The notes under the pieces: generated by a model
What the model was told of the DNA's origin: nothing
Seen by the model: the letters and a program-made list of their open reading frames with translations, nothing else
Databases searched by the model: none
In this document: piece after piece, positions 8,027 through 16,388 of the stretch
How the letters are laid out: each line of letters opens with the position of its first letter
Numbering within the stretch: position 1 is the first letter of the stretch
Made by a program: the position numbers and the translations under genes
NCBI GenBank assembly: GCA_022707945.1
Contig: JAKIZQ010000001.1
Location: 3,120 to 39,094 of the forward strand
Reading direction: 5' to 3'
DNA length: 35,975 nucleotides
Source: Bdellovibrionales bacterium
GTDB lineage: Bacteria > Bdellovibrionota > JAFGOL01

Positions 8027-8101
8027 ATGAAATGGTTAAGTGGTTGTGGTTGTGGTTTTTCGTTAGAAGGGCTTTTTGATGATTTTTTTATGTTTAAGTA
8101 A
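8027..8101 (+). CDS. Small peptide (24 aa) with CGCG motif
   Basis: An ATG at 8027 is preceded by a strong AAGGGGGTG site and opens a 24-codon frame. The peptide begins MKWLSGCGCGFS and ends in an acidic/aromatic stretch (GLFDDFFMFK). It lies between the sigma32-like promoter and hsp20, 34 bp before the latter's ATG. The FDDFF tail resembles the YDDFF stretch near the Hsp20 N-terminus. I recognise no family. It may be a real heat-induced peptide, a leader peptide, or a chance frame; the ribosome site and the intact CxC favour a real product. Confidence 0.45.
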   Translation: MKWLSGCGCGFSLEGLFDDFFMFK

Positions 8102-8135
8102 TTAAGTAAGAAAAAAAAGAAGGAGGGAGATGACT

Positions 8136-8579
8136 ATGAAATATGAAATTACAAAACCTACGAACAAAAAATCAATGTTCGATCTTTTCTTTGGTGACAA
8201 ATTCTATGATGATTTTTTTGCACCAGTAACAGGTAGTGTTGGAGAAATGTCTTCTTGGAGACCAGCAGTAGACATAATAGAGAAAGAAGACAAGTATCTT
8301 ATAACAGCAGAGTTACCGGGAGTGGATGAAAAAGATGTAAGTATAGAGGTTAAAGACGGCGTCCTTACTCTAAAAGGAGAAAGAAACAAGGAATACACAG
8401 AAGAGAACGACAATGTTTATAGATGTGAAAGAAGTTATGGCTCGTTTATGAGGTCATTTAACATAGCTGATGTTAACGAAGAGAAAATAGATGCACAGTA
8501 TAAGGACGGGGTATTGAAAATAGAACTTCCAAAAGCTGAGCAGAAAAAACCAAAGAAGGTGAGTATTAAAAAGGGTTAA
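8136..8579 (+). CDS. Small heat-shock protein, Hsp20/alpha-crystallin family
   Basis: This 147-aa ATP-independent chaperone holds unfolding proteins. The alpha-crystallin domain runs from about residue 40 to 137: WRPAVDIIEKEDKYLITAELPGV, then VSIEVKDGVLTLKGERN, then YGSFMRSFNI and the family's usual A-x-x-x-x-GVL-x-[IV]-x-[LI]-PK ending. A basic tail KKPKKVSIKK follows. The start at 8136 is preferred over 8130, because AGGAGGG (8121-8127) lies 8 nt from the former and only 2 nt from the latter. It is probably co-transcribed with the small peptide from the sigma32-like promoter and ends at a hairpin terminator. Confidence 0.95.
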   Translation: MKYEITKPTNKKSMFDLFFGDKFYDDFFAPVTGSVGEMSSWRPAVDIIEKEDKYLITAELPGVDEKDVSIEVKDGVLTLKGERNKEYTEENDNVYRCERSYGSFMRSFNIADVNEEKIDAQYKDGVLKIELPKAEQKKPKKVSIKKG

Positions 8580-8596
8580 TGGCAAAAGTGTTTTCT

Positions 8597-8632
8597 AAGG
8601 GAAGGGGGTATATCTATCTCCTTCCCTTTTTT
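8597..8632 (+). terminator. Rho-independent terminator after hsp20
   Basis: AAGGGAAGG pairs perfectly with CCTTCCCTT, with two further possible pairs below the loop. The stem is followed directly by a run of T. It lies 17 bp after the hsp20 stop. Confidence 0.8.
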
Positions 8633-8657
8633 AATATCATGTAATAATGTCCATTTT

Positions 8658-9317
8658 ATGAAATTTGATGCTATAGTTTTTGATCTTGATGGAACACTTA
8701 TAGATAGTTCTAAAGGTATCCTTGATTCTTTATTTAAGGCTATGGATGTCCACGGAATAAAACCTGCTATAACAAAACTTGATTCACATTTTTTTATGGG
8801 CAAAAGTTTGCCAGAGACGCTAGACGTACTGATGCCCGGAGCAACAAAAGAAATGATCAAGAAAGTCGGGGATTATTATGTAAGTCATTACTACGATAAT
8901 TATATGGATAAAGCAGAGACCTTTGAAGGTGTTAAGGAAACCATAAGATCTTTGTATGAAAGAGGATACAAGATGGCTGTTGCTACAGCTAAACATACTT
9001 TTTGTGCAGAAGCAGAGCTTAAGTCTTCTGGTATTAGAGGGTATTTTCTAGAAGTAAGAGGCAGAGATGAAGGTGTGCCAGCAAAGCCAGACCCAAAATT
9101 ACTTTTTGAAATATGTGAAAAGCTTAATGTGGACCCAAAAAAAATATTAATGGTTGGAGATACAGATAGAGACGTTCTTTTTGGCAAGAATGCAGGAACA
9201 AGTACTTGCGCTGTTACTTATGGCAATTGGTCTAAAGAAAAATTTATTAGAGAGAATATAATACCGGATGTGTTCGTAGATAGGTTTAATGGAATATTGG
9301 ACCTCTTGGAAAACTAA
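8658..9317 (+). CDS. HAD-superfamily phosphatase, phosphoglycolate-phosphatase-like
   Basis: This is a 219-aa cytoplasmic hydrolase. Motif I is FDLDGT, with nucleophile Asp9 and acid Asp11. A helical cap follows (about residues 16-85), then motif II in MAVATAKH, the motif III lysine in GVPAKPDP, and motif IV MVGDTDRDVLFGKNAG. This order is typical of Gph/PGPase-like HAD proteins; the substrate cannot be named. No convincing ribosome site precedes the ATG. Its end overlaps the convergent second HAD gene by 4 bp. The pair are not recent duplicates, since they share little beyond the motifs. Confidence 0.9.
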   Translation: MKFDAIVFDLDGTLIDSSKGILDSLFKAMDVHGIKPAITKLDSHFFMGKSLPETLDVLMPGATKEMIKKVGDYYVSHYYDNYMDKAETFEGVKETIRSLYERGYKMAVATAKHTFCAEAELKSSGIRGYFLEVRGRDEGVPAKPDPKLLFEICEKLNVDPKKILMVGDTDRDVLFGKNAGTSTCAVTYGNWSKEKFIRENIIPDVFVDRFNGILDLLEN

Positions 9318-9964
9318 AAGGATCCTTTATTTATCATTTTTATTATTGCTGTTATGTCAGAGGGCATGTATGCATAATAATCCGCTCCAGTTTGCATTAA
9401 TGCTTTAGCTGAGTTACCACCCCATGTTACAGCTATTATAGGTATGCCAATTATTTTGCATGAATCTATATCTCGTATCTCGTCTCCTACATAAATTACA
9501 TCTTCTTTTTCGTATTTTTCTGTTCTTAATAATTTTTTTAGATGTACCCATTTCCCGAACGCAGAACAGTTCGTGTACATAAAACTAAAATAGTGTCCTA
9601 TTCCATTGTTTTCCAGAACTTGTAGGGCATTTTTTGTGCTATTAGAGGTTAGTATGCCAAGCTTACATTCCTTGGAAAGCTCCTCTAACATTTCTTTTAT
9701 ACCGGGGAATATCTTAATATCACCTGTTTTTTGACTTATTATTCTTCTTATCTCTCTGGCCCAAAATAAAAGTCTTATCTTTCCAAGGTTAAGATGTGAA
9801 AGAAGGAATTCTTTAAAGGACATGTCCCTTATTACAGGAGAATCTTCTATTGGTTTATACTTGTATTTTGGTGCTAGCTCGTTTGCTACGGCTAAACCAA
9901 TGTGAAAGGAATCTGCCAATGTTCCATCAAGGTCAAAAATTACAGCTTTAATTTTTTTATCCAT
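9314..9964 (-). CDS. HAD-superfamily hydrolase
   Basis: This is a 216-aa protein with motif I FDLDGTLADS (Asp11, Asp13), a cap domain of about 65 residues, motif II LGILTSNSTKN, a lysine in FGKWVHLKKL, and motif IV YVGDEIRDIDSCKIIG. It is a phosphatase of the Gph/YjjG-like branch with unknown substrate. It is transcribed towards the other HAD gene, from a probable promoter at 9990-10018. Two unrelated HAD genes meeting tail to tail is probably chance. Confidence 0.88.
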   Translation of the reverse strand: MDKKIKAVIFDLDGTLADSFHIGLAVANELAPKYKYKPIEDSPVIRDMSFKEFLLSHLNLGKIRLLFWAREIRRIISQKTGDIKIFPGIKEMLEELSKECKLGILTSNSTKNALQVLENNGIGHYFSFMYTNCSAFGKWVHLKKLLRTEKYEKEDVIYVGDEIRDIDSCKIIGIPIIAVTWGGNSAKALMQTGADYYAYMPSDITAIIKMINKGSF

Positions 9965-9989
9965 TATTCTTTTTGCCTAATTTCAATTT

Positions 9990-10018
9990 TGTATATATAA
10001 AAAAGTAACTATTGTAAA
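9990..10018 (-). promoter_or_regulatory. Candidate sigma70 promoter for the HAD gene
   Basis: On the minus strand TTTACA (10018-10013) and TATACA (9995-9990) have a 17-nt spacer and point into the gene starting at 9964. Confidence 0.45.
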
Positions 10019-10035
10019 TCGGTTTTGGGGGAAAC

Positions 10036-11574
10036 ATGCAGAACATAGCTTGGCGAGATTTTTCCTTTTCCGGTAACTATATTAATGGAAGATTTGTTAT
10101 TCCAGAACATCCTAACTCTTATTTAGAAAAGAGGGACCCCGGTAATACTAAAGACCTTATTGTTAGTTTGCCTGTTTATTTTCCACATGCAGAAGAAGCG
10201 GTTCAGAGCGCTAAAGATGTTTTTGAAAAATGGTCCTCTTTAGATGGAAAGACCAGGTTAGAGATGCTAGGAAGGCTCAAAAACTCCTTGGAGATGCTTT
10301 CTCCTTGGTTGGTAGAACTAACCTCAAGAGAACTTGGGCGTCCTATTTGGGATTCAAAGCAGGAAGTAGAGCTTGCGCTTAATGATATAAATGAGCTTTT
10401 TAGGCAATTTGGCTCTTATACTCCTTTTGATGGTTCGGTTCTTGATGACTCTAAAGAAGTTATCCAACTATATAAACCAAACGGAGTGGTAGCGGTAATA
10501 GCGCCGTTCAATCAACCTGTATTATATCCAATACGTTCCATAGTAAGTTCTTTGTTGATAGGCAACACCGTCGTATATAAACCTTCTGAATACACTCCAT
10601 TGGTGGGACAAGTTATAGCAGAAGCTGTACATCATGCAGAATTGCCCAGTGGTGTTTTTAACATGGTACTAGGGGAAAAAGAGATATCTAAGAGGATAAT
10701 AAAGCACCACGGTGTATATACGGTGTTCTTTAATGGTACCTTTGAAACAGCCACCAAGATATCGCAATACATATCAGATGATTATTGGAAGATACTTGTT
10801 ATGGGAACAGGAGGAAAGAACGCATCTGTTATACTTTCTGACGCTGATATAGATAATGCTGTTAACGAATTGGTTTTTGGGGCTTTTGTTAGTGCAGGAC
10901 AAAGAAGTAACGGTATACGCAGGATATTCGTCCATAATAACCTTGCAGATCAATTTATTGATAAGTTCCACAGAAAATCAAAAAAATTAAGAGTGGGACA
11001 TCCTTTAGATGAATATAGGGACAAAAGACCTTTCATGGGACCTTTGATATCAGAGAACGCAATGCAAAATTATTTAAGGTTACAAGGTATATCACAGCGT
11101 GAAGGATCAGAAATACTTATGAGAGGAAAAGAAATAGAGATTGATACTGGATATAAGGGATATTACGTTACACCATCTATACATCTTACTGATGAAATAG
11201 ACGAGAAAGGAATATACAATACTAGTGAGATCTTTGGACCAAATGTATCAATAAAAAGATTTAGTGAGATAGAAGAAGCGATAGCTTCTCATAATACTTG
11301 TGAATATGGTTATGGCCTAAGTGTATTTGGTCATGATAACGGTTGTATTAAGGAGCTAGTTAGGAACTGTAACGTTGGACAGGTGTTCTTAAATTCAATT
11401 ACACTCGGTGAATCTGTCCATTATCCTATAGCTGGATATGGTAAATCTGGTAATTCTAGACCAGAGGGTTCATATAATTCTCTTTATCTAAGAAGACCAG
11501 TGACTGTATATAGAAAAGACTCTGTTTCAAAGTCGATACAGAATCTTGGTCTTGACGATATAAAGGAGTTCTAA
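10036..11574 (+). CDS. Aldehyde dehydrogenase homologue lacking catalytic Cys and Glu
   Basis: This is a full-length 512-aa ALDH-superfamily protein. NAD-site landmarks are present: APFNQPVLYPIRS, then NTVVYKPSEYTPL, then FNGTFETA. The late motif EIFGPNVSIKRF and the oligomerisation tail also remain. The active-site stretch reads FVSAGQRSNGIRR, with Ser291 where the family has the nucleophilic Cys (GQxC). The VMGTGGKN stretch has Gly257 where the general-base Glu of E-[LM]-G-G-K-N should be. Both changes need only one base (AGT from TGT, GGA from GAA). The frame is otherwise intact, so this looks like a maintained pseudoenzyme rather than a decaying gene. Its stop shares one base with the mltG start, so the two are coupled. 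GGGGGA precedes the ATG. Confidence 0.85.
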   Translation: MQNIAWRDFSFSGNYINGRFVIPEHPNSYLEKRDPGNTKDLIVSLPVYFPHAEEAVQSAKDVFEKWSSLDGKTRLEMLGRLKNSLEMLSPWLVELTSRELGRPIWDSKQEVELALNDINELFRQFGSYTPFDGSVLDDSKEVIQLYKPNGVVAVIAPFNQPVLYPIRSIVSSLLIGNTVVYKPSEYTPLVGQVIAEAVHHAELPSGVFNMVLGEKEISKRIIKHHGVYTVFFNGTFETATKISQYISDDYWKILVMGTGGKNASVILSDADIDNAVNELVFGAFVSAGQRSNGIRRIFVHNNLADQFIDKFHRKSKKLRVGHPLDEYRDKRPFMGPLISENAMQNYLRLQGISQREGSEILMRGKEIEIDTGYKGYYVTPSIHLTDEIDEKGIYNTSEIFGPNVSIKRFSEIEEAIASHNTCEYGYGLSVFGHDNGCIKELVRNCNVGQVFLNSITLGESVHYPIAGYGKSGNSRPEGSYNSLYLRRPVTVYRKDSVSKSIQNLGLDDIKEF

Positions 11575-12647
11575 TGTTCTGGCACAAACATAAAACTTTT
11601 ATTATGTTCATCTCTATTTTGGCCGTTCTTATCTCCTTGTATTATGTGTCCTCATTTATGGTTTTTGTCTATACTCCAGCGACATCGTTCAAAGGTGCAC
11701 ATGTGGTTGATATTCCCCACGGTGCTTCTTTTAGGAAGATAACTGATATTCTTAAGCAGAATAGATTGGTTAAAGATAAAAAAAGGTTTTTGATACTTGC
11801 TAGGCTAACAGGAGCGGATAAGAGGATACAGTCAGGAGAGCTGCAATTTGATCTTTCTATGACCCCAATGCAAGTGTTGGATAAGTTAATGTATGGCGTG
11901 CCTGTGGCCTATGCTTTTATTGTCCCTGAAGGAACCAACATATATCAGATAGGCGAAATACTTAAGAACATGGGAATGATAAAAGACCCATCAGAATTTG
12001 TGAGTGCCGCAAAGAATAGAAAACTTATAGAAGAACTGGGTGTAAAAGCAAAGAGTATGGAAGGATATTTGTTTCCAGATACTTACAATATAAGAAAGAC
12101 TAAAGACGTTAAGGACATAATAAGGATGATGCATAAAAAATATAAAAACGTCTTTAACGACGACCTTTTAAGGCGGGCTTATAAAATGGGCCTTAGTGAA
12201 CATGAAACGGTGACTCTTGCTTCTATAATAGAGAAAGAAACTGGCGCTCCAGAAGAAAGGAAATTAATTTCTTCTGTTTTTCATAATAGACTTAAAAAAG
12301 GTATGCCACTACAGAGTGATCCCACTACTATCTATGGTCTTTGGGAGAATTATGATGGGAATCTTACAAAAGATAAACTACAACAGTATACTCCTTACAA
12401 CACTTATAAGATACATGGCTTGCCTGTTGGTCCAATAGCTAATCCGGGCAAAGAATCCATTGTTGCCGCTCTCTATCCAGATGATACAGACTATTTATTT
12501 TTTGTATCAAAGAATGACGGGACACATACTTTTACTATTGAATATAAAGATCATTTAAAAGCAGTTGGTAAATATCAGCTTGATGCAAAACAACGTCAGG
12601 GTAAAAGCTGGCGTGATCTTAAAAATCCTAAGAAGCAAGGTCTTTAA
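11574..12647 (+). CDS. mltG: Endolytic murein transglycosylase MltG (YceG-like)
   Basis: This 357-aa inner-membrane enzyme cuts nascent peptidoglycan strands and so sets glycan length. One N-terminal helix spans about residues 10-32. A LysM-like subdomain follows (VDIPHGASFRKITDILKQN). The catalytic YceG domain reads MEGYLFPDTYNI, then TLASIIEKETGAPEER, with the catalytic Glu at about residue 220 (E218 in E. coli). QSDPTTIYGL and YNTYKIHGLPVGPIANPG are also present; all are family hallmarks. It starts on the last base of the ALDH-like stop codon and overlaps the convergent FHA gene by 20 bp. Confidence 0.95.
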   Translation: MFWHKHKTFIMFISILAVLISLYYVSSFMVFVYTPATSFKGAHVVDIPHGASFRKITDILKQNRLVKDKKRFLILARLTGADKRIQSGELQFDLSMTPMQVLDKLMYGVPVAYAFIVPEGTNIYQIGEILKNMGMIKDPSEFVSAAKNRKLIEELGVKAKSMEGYLFPDTYNIRKTKDVKDIIRMMHKKYKNVFNDDLLRRAYKMGLSEHETVTLASIIEKETGAPEERKLISSVFHNRLKKGMPLQSDPTTIYGLWENYDGNLTKDKLQQYTPYNTYKIHGLPVGPIANPGKESIVAALYPDDTDYLFFVSKNDGTHTFTIEYKDHLKAVGKYQLDAKQRQGKSWRDLKNPKKQGL

Positions 12648-14124
12648 GCATTCTTGATGCTTTTTGATGGTATACATCGCTAGCTGGGACCAAACTTATT
12701 ATCGCCCTAAGATTTGATTCCATAGATGCTGTGTCTTTGTATGACTTTTCAACCAAAGCCTTAGCATATAGTAGCTTAGCTTGGTCATGTTTCTTTTTAA
12801 AGATAGCATTTAAGGATGCCTTTGCTTGTGTTTGATAAGGGAACACTGCCAATACTCTTTGATATATTTTAATAGCTTCTTCTTCTGCATCAGCTTTTGC
12901 TAATAGAGAAGCTTCTTTTATCATATGAGCGAATAAACTATTGGTTATAGATATAACCTTATTCTTTGTTCTAAAAGCTTTTAAGAAAGAAGTTCTTCCG
13001 CTTTGTCCTTGTCCCATGGCTATTATTTTGTTAGCAAGTTCAAACGCTGTTGTATAGTCCTGTGCTTTAAATGATTTGCTCATTTCATTAGCGTATATTT
13101 CTGCCTGAGGGATAGTTTTTGATTCTATACTCTCTATTACTGGTTGATGTTTCTTGGTGATTTCACTTTGTGCCAATAGTATTCCGTCATAAGCGCTGTT
13201 GTTGTATTCATCTATTTCTAGTATCTTTGAATATATATTTATAGCGTTCTCATATTCTTCACGACCTAAAGCCTGACTACCTTGTTCAAGAAGTTTTGAT
13301 ATTAACTCTCTTTTTTCTGATTCTTTCTCTAATTTTTCAAGTTTTTCATCTGCTAATGAGTTGTTACCTAAAGCTTCTTCGCATGTTGCTATAAAAGCAG
13401 GAGCTATAACTGAATTTGGGACCATTGCAAAATAAGCTTCCATTGATTTTTTTGCCAAAGCAAAGTTTCTAGCCTTAAAGTGATATTCAGCAAGTTTAAA
13501 CATATTTAGTGCTCTAACACGATCTTCTTCGCCTAATTTTGTACTAGTTAGTTCTTGTTCTGCTGTTAATATTTCTTGTATCTTTGCTTTCTGGATAGAA
13601 GGAATAACTTTTGCTTCTTTTTCTGGCCCTGTTAACAAGAGTGTTAGTGCAAATGCTAAAAGGCTAACAGCAGAAGCTGTTACGATATTTTTTCTAGTCC
13701 ATTTTGGGAGTTTAGGAACATATTTTTTCTCGAAAGAACTGTTGTCTATGGTTAGAGGACGTAAGGAAACCTTGTTCATGTTCAGGTCTTCTCTTGTTAG
13801 GACAAAACTAAAAGAACTTGTTCCAGCAACGATCTTGTCATTTCCTGTAAGGATAGCTTTTTTGACTTTTTTGCCGTTAACAATCAATCCGTTAGAACTA
13901 TTAAGGTCTTTTATCTCAAATTTACCGTCGGTCCTTACCAACATAAAATGGTTTCTTGAAAGTTTGTCATCGTCTACACATATGTCACACTGTTTTGATC
14001 TTCCAACTATAACGCAATCGGTACTTATATTTTTCTGTATTTTTTTGCCGTTCTCCACGAATTCGATTACCGGTAGTAATGGTCTTCTTGAGATGAAAGT
14101 TGAATCAATAATCTTATTATTCAT
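12628..14124 (-). CDS. Membrane-anchored FHA domain protein with TPR-like repeats
   Basis: This is a 498-aa protein. Residues about 18-105 form an FHA domain with all signature residues: VIVGRS (Gly41, Arg42), SRNH (56-59) and NSSNGLIVNG (75-84). FHA domains bind phosphothreonine. One transmembrane helix follows (about 146-165). The rest, about 175-498, is helical with TPR-like units such as ALNMFKLAEYHFKARNFALAKK and EEAIKIYQRVLAVFPYQTQAKA. The FHA part is therefore cytoplasmic and the repeats probably extracytoplasmic. A Ser/Thr kinase partner is expected but is not adjacent. The start has AGAGGGGG upstream and a strong promoter at 14145-14173. Confidence 0.85.
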   Translation of the reverse strand: MNNKIIDSTFISRRPLLPVIEFVENGKKIQKNISTDCVIVGRSKQCDICVDDDKLSRNHFMLVRTDGKFEIKDLNSSNGLIVNGKKVKKAILTGNDKIVAGTSSFSFVLTREDLNMNKVSLRPLTIDNSSFEKKYVPKLPKWTRKNIVTASAVSLLAFALTLLLTGPEKEAKVIPSIQKAKIQEILTAEQELTSTKLGEEDRVRALNMFKLAEYHFKARNFALAKKSMEAYFAMVPNSVIAPAFIATCEEALGNNSLADEKLEKLEKESEKRELISKLLEQGSQALGREEYENAINIYSKILEIDEYNNSAYDGILLAQSEITKKHQPVIESIESKTIPQAEIYANEMSKSFKAQDYTTAFELANKIIAMGQGQSGRTSFLKAFRTKNKVISITNSLFAHMIKEASLLAKADAEEEAIKIYQRVLAVFPYQTQAKASLNAIFKKKHDQAKLLYAKALVEKSYKDTASMESNLRAIISLVPASDVYHQKASRMLKDLAS

Positions 14125-14144
14125 TGCCTCTTTCCCCCTCTTAC

Positions 14145-14173
14145 ACTATAATATACTGCAAGGACGATGCCAA
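14145..14173 (-). promoter_or_regulatory. Sigma70-type promoter of the FHA gene
   Basis: TTGGCA (14173-14168), 17 nt, TATAGT (14150-14145) on the minus strand. This predicts a start near 14138 and a short leader of about 14 nt. Confidence 0.75.
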
Positions 14174-14270
14174 AAAGCTTGTTTGTGGCCTAATTGCTTA
14201 GAATAATTAGTTTTATCTTCGCTTTTGAGCCTAAATAACAGGGTTTGGTAACTGACATAAAATTAGACAC

Positions 14271-14297
14271 CATGATGTATAAAACATATACATCATG
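14271..14297. repeat. Perfect 11-bp inverted repeat before the barrel operon
   Basis: CATGATGTATA and TATACATCATG are exact inverted repeats separated by AAACA. The repeat sits just before the GGGTGA ribosome site (14301-14306) and start codon (14314) of the next gene. It contains a TATAAA that could serve as a -10 box, though no -35 box is well spaced. It could be an operator or a leader hairpin. No T-tract follows, so it is not a terminator. Confidence 0.6.
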
Positions 14298-14313
14298 ATT
14301 GGGTGAAAAACTG

Positions 14314-15159
14314 ATGTTTTTATTAATATGTTCTTTATTATCAAGTATTTTGACCGCTCAAAATTATGAGGTAACGCCATATGGAGCAAAGGTGGCTTCT
14401 TTGGCAGAAGGTGGTAGAGCCTTTATCAATGGCTATGACTCTATCATGATAAACCCAGCTGGTACTGCCATGATAGAAGACCCTCAGTTTGGCTTTGCCT
14501 TTGATGCTGCTAATTACGTGTCTATGTCTATTGGCTATGTTGATGACAGTGGCTTTCATATTATGCAAGTGTTTAAGGACATTGATAGTGCCTTTTCAGT
14601 AGCAGGGGCACAAACTTATGCTGGATTTAGTTATGCACTGTCTAAGTATTGGTTGGTTGGGGCTAACTTTGGTTACAATTATTATCAAGATGACAATGGT
14701 TGGGATGTTAATTTTGGCCTAGATTTTGGTCCGGGTCTGAAAAATGCTACAAGGACTGGGTTTATAGGGGCTGTAACTGTTAGAAATCCTTTTGAGAATG
14801 GTGGACAGGGAGAAGTTTCTGGAACACTAGGATATTCATATAAGTCGGCATTCAGCATTACAATAGACAATATATATGTTTTCCAAGACGACATAATAAT
14901 TGGAACAACCGTTGTGGATAGAAAAAGATACGATATCGTAATGGCTTTAGAGAGCTATCCTCTGGAGTCAGATGATTATTGCATGAGCTTTGCTGGTAGA
15001 ATAGAGGATGTGAGTGGAGATAATAATCTAAAATTTGGAATCGGTTTTGGTTATGTAGGAGATACTTTTAGGGCTGATCTTGGTCTATTCGCTACCAAGT
15101 TTGAGAAATCTAAAATTGAGAAAATGACCTTTGCTATATCGCTGATATTTGGAGTATAA
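14314..15159 (+). CDS. Putative outer-membrane beta-barrel protein (PorV/UPF0164-like)
   Basis: I take ATG 14314 as the start (about 281 aa), because GGGTGA lies 7 nt upstream; the TTG at 14299 has nothing. A signal peptide ends near SILTAQ. The N-terminal run GAKVASLAEGGRAF, then DSIMINPAGTAMI, is the pattern of small barrels of the PorV/UPF0164/FadL-like type, where NPAG is typical. The remainder alternates Gly/aromatic strands. It is followed at 3 bp by a degenerate M16 homologue and then a lipoprotein, so the three are probably one envelope operon. No substrate can be proposed. Confidence 0.65.
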   Translation: MFLLICSLLSSILTAQNYEVTPYGAKVASLAEGGRAFINGYDSIMINPAGTAMIEDPQFGFAFDAANYVSMSIGYVDDSGFHIMQVFKDIDSAFSVAGAQTYAGFSYALSKYWLVGANFGYNYYQDDNGWDVNFGLDFGPGLKNATRTGFIGAVTVRNPFENGGQGEVSGTLGYSYKSAFSITIDNIYVFQDDIIIGTTVVDRKRYDIVMALESYPLESDDYCMSFAGRIEDVSGDNNLKFGIGFGYVGDTFRADLGLFATKFEKSKIEKMTFAISLIFGV

Positions 15160-15161
15160 GC

Positions 15162-16388
15162 TTGTTCTTTAGGATATTTTCGTTCTTGATTGTTTTTAGC
15201 TCATCTACATTGTGGTCAGGGACCAAAGATGTTCTTTTGGATAATGGTCTACGAATAATATATTCAGATAGTTCTTCTAAGTACCCAGGTGTTGTTATGA
15301 GTATATTCGTTAAAGGAGGTTTTTCTCTTTCTTATGATAAAAAATCATCATTTGCCAATATTGCCACAGATTATACCTCATCGAGGATAAAAAGGCTTTC
15401 TAGGTCCTATGGTTTTAGATATAGAACGTCCATATCAGTTGATTATACTTCTTATCAACTTTATCTTTCTAGAGCGTCTTTGGACCAAGTACTTCCTAGA
15501 GTGTTTGCAATATTTATGGACCCTGAACCAATAAAAGATCAGGAGCTTAATTATCTTAAACAAGGTTCTACACAAAGGGCTCTATCAAACATCAATAGAA
15601 GATCTATAAAATACCCTCTGATAAGTTATTTTGCGTCAAGGTACAGCATCTATAATGCTGGTAGAGATGGTTTCATAGAGGACATCTCAAGTATATCAGA
15701 AAGAGAATTTAACGATTTTATCAAATGTTATTTTAGTGCGAACAATATAATTATTTCTTTTACTGGAGTTAAGGAGAAGGACTTACCCATCGAGGATGCA
15801 ACATCATATAGGCCATGTTTTAAGAACGAACATTTTCATGTTAGTACCATTGACAAGATCGGTGATAATTCTGTTACAGATTTTTCTTATTACCCTTCTA
15901 AAAAATATGGTTTTATTGCTAGAATGGGTTTTTTGAGTTCATCTTGCAAGGACAACAGTATACTTTATGACGTAGTTGCAGAAATAATATCGAGAGACGA
16001 CAGAATAAGATCAATTACAGAATCACTTGATGTTCAGAACAACTGTTATGACAAAACAGGTACTCTTGACCTTGTTTTTTCTGGAGATAAAACAAATATT
16101 TCTTCAGGATATCTTATACAAGAGATCTTTGGTTTATCAAAAAGATTGGAAGAGCAGGAGTTTGACTTAGCAAAAAAACAGATACTTGAGGATTATTATA
16201 GAAAGATTAATGAAAAGGATTCTTTCTCGTACCTCTTAGCCAAAACACAACTCTTATGTGGAGATCATAAAAAACTTATAGATTATCCAAAAGAACTTGA
16301 AAAAATAAAACTAAAGGACATAAAAAGGGTTCTGGCAAAACTTTCTTCGTCTCAGTATGTCTACCTTTTTATGAAAATGGGCAAATGA
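15162..16388 (+). CDS. M16 peptidase homologue lacking the zinc site
   Basis: This is a 408-aa exported protein (hydrophobic signal to about residue 19). It follows the M16/insulinase pattern: VLLDNGLRIIY, then VVMSIFVKGG, then a helix, then SYGFRYRTSISVDYTSYQLYLS. The inverted zinc motif HxxEH expected near residues 63-72 is absent; the segment reads SSFANIATDYTS. It is therefore probably a non-catalytic M16 protein, as found in subunits of mitochondrial and bacterial M16 pairs. The start is TTG with GGAG 7 nt upstream. It overlaps the following lipoprotein gene by ATGA. Confidence 0.65.
   Translation: MFFRIFSFLIVFSSSTLWSGTKDVLLDNGLRIIYSDSSSKYPGVVMSIFVKGGFSLSYDKKSSFANIATDYTSSRIKRLSRSYGFRYRTSISVDYTSYQLYLSRASLDQVLPRVFAIFMDPEPIKDQELNYLKQGSTQRALSNINRRSIKYPLISYFASRYSIYNAGRDGFIEDISSISEREFNDFIKCYFSANNIIISFTGVKEKDLPIEDATSYRPCFKNEHFHVSTIDKIGDNSVTDFSYYPSKKYGFIARMGFLSSSCKDNSILYDVVAEIISRDDRIRSITESLDVQNNCYDKTGTLDLVFSGDKTNISSGYLIQEIFGLSKRLEEQEFDLAKKQILEDYYRKINEKDSFSYLLAKTQLLCGDHKKLIDYPKELEKIKLKDIKRVLAKLSSSQYVYLFMKMGK

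Noticed and set aside
8658..9964. The two HAD genes as a recent tandem or inverted duplication.
   Set aside because: They share only the superfamily motifs; cap domains and lengths of loops differ.
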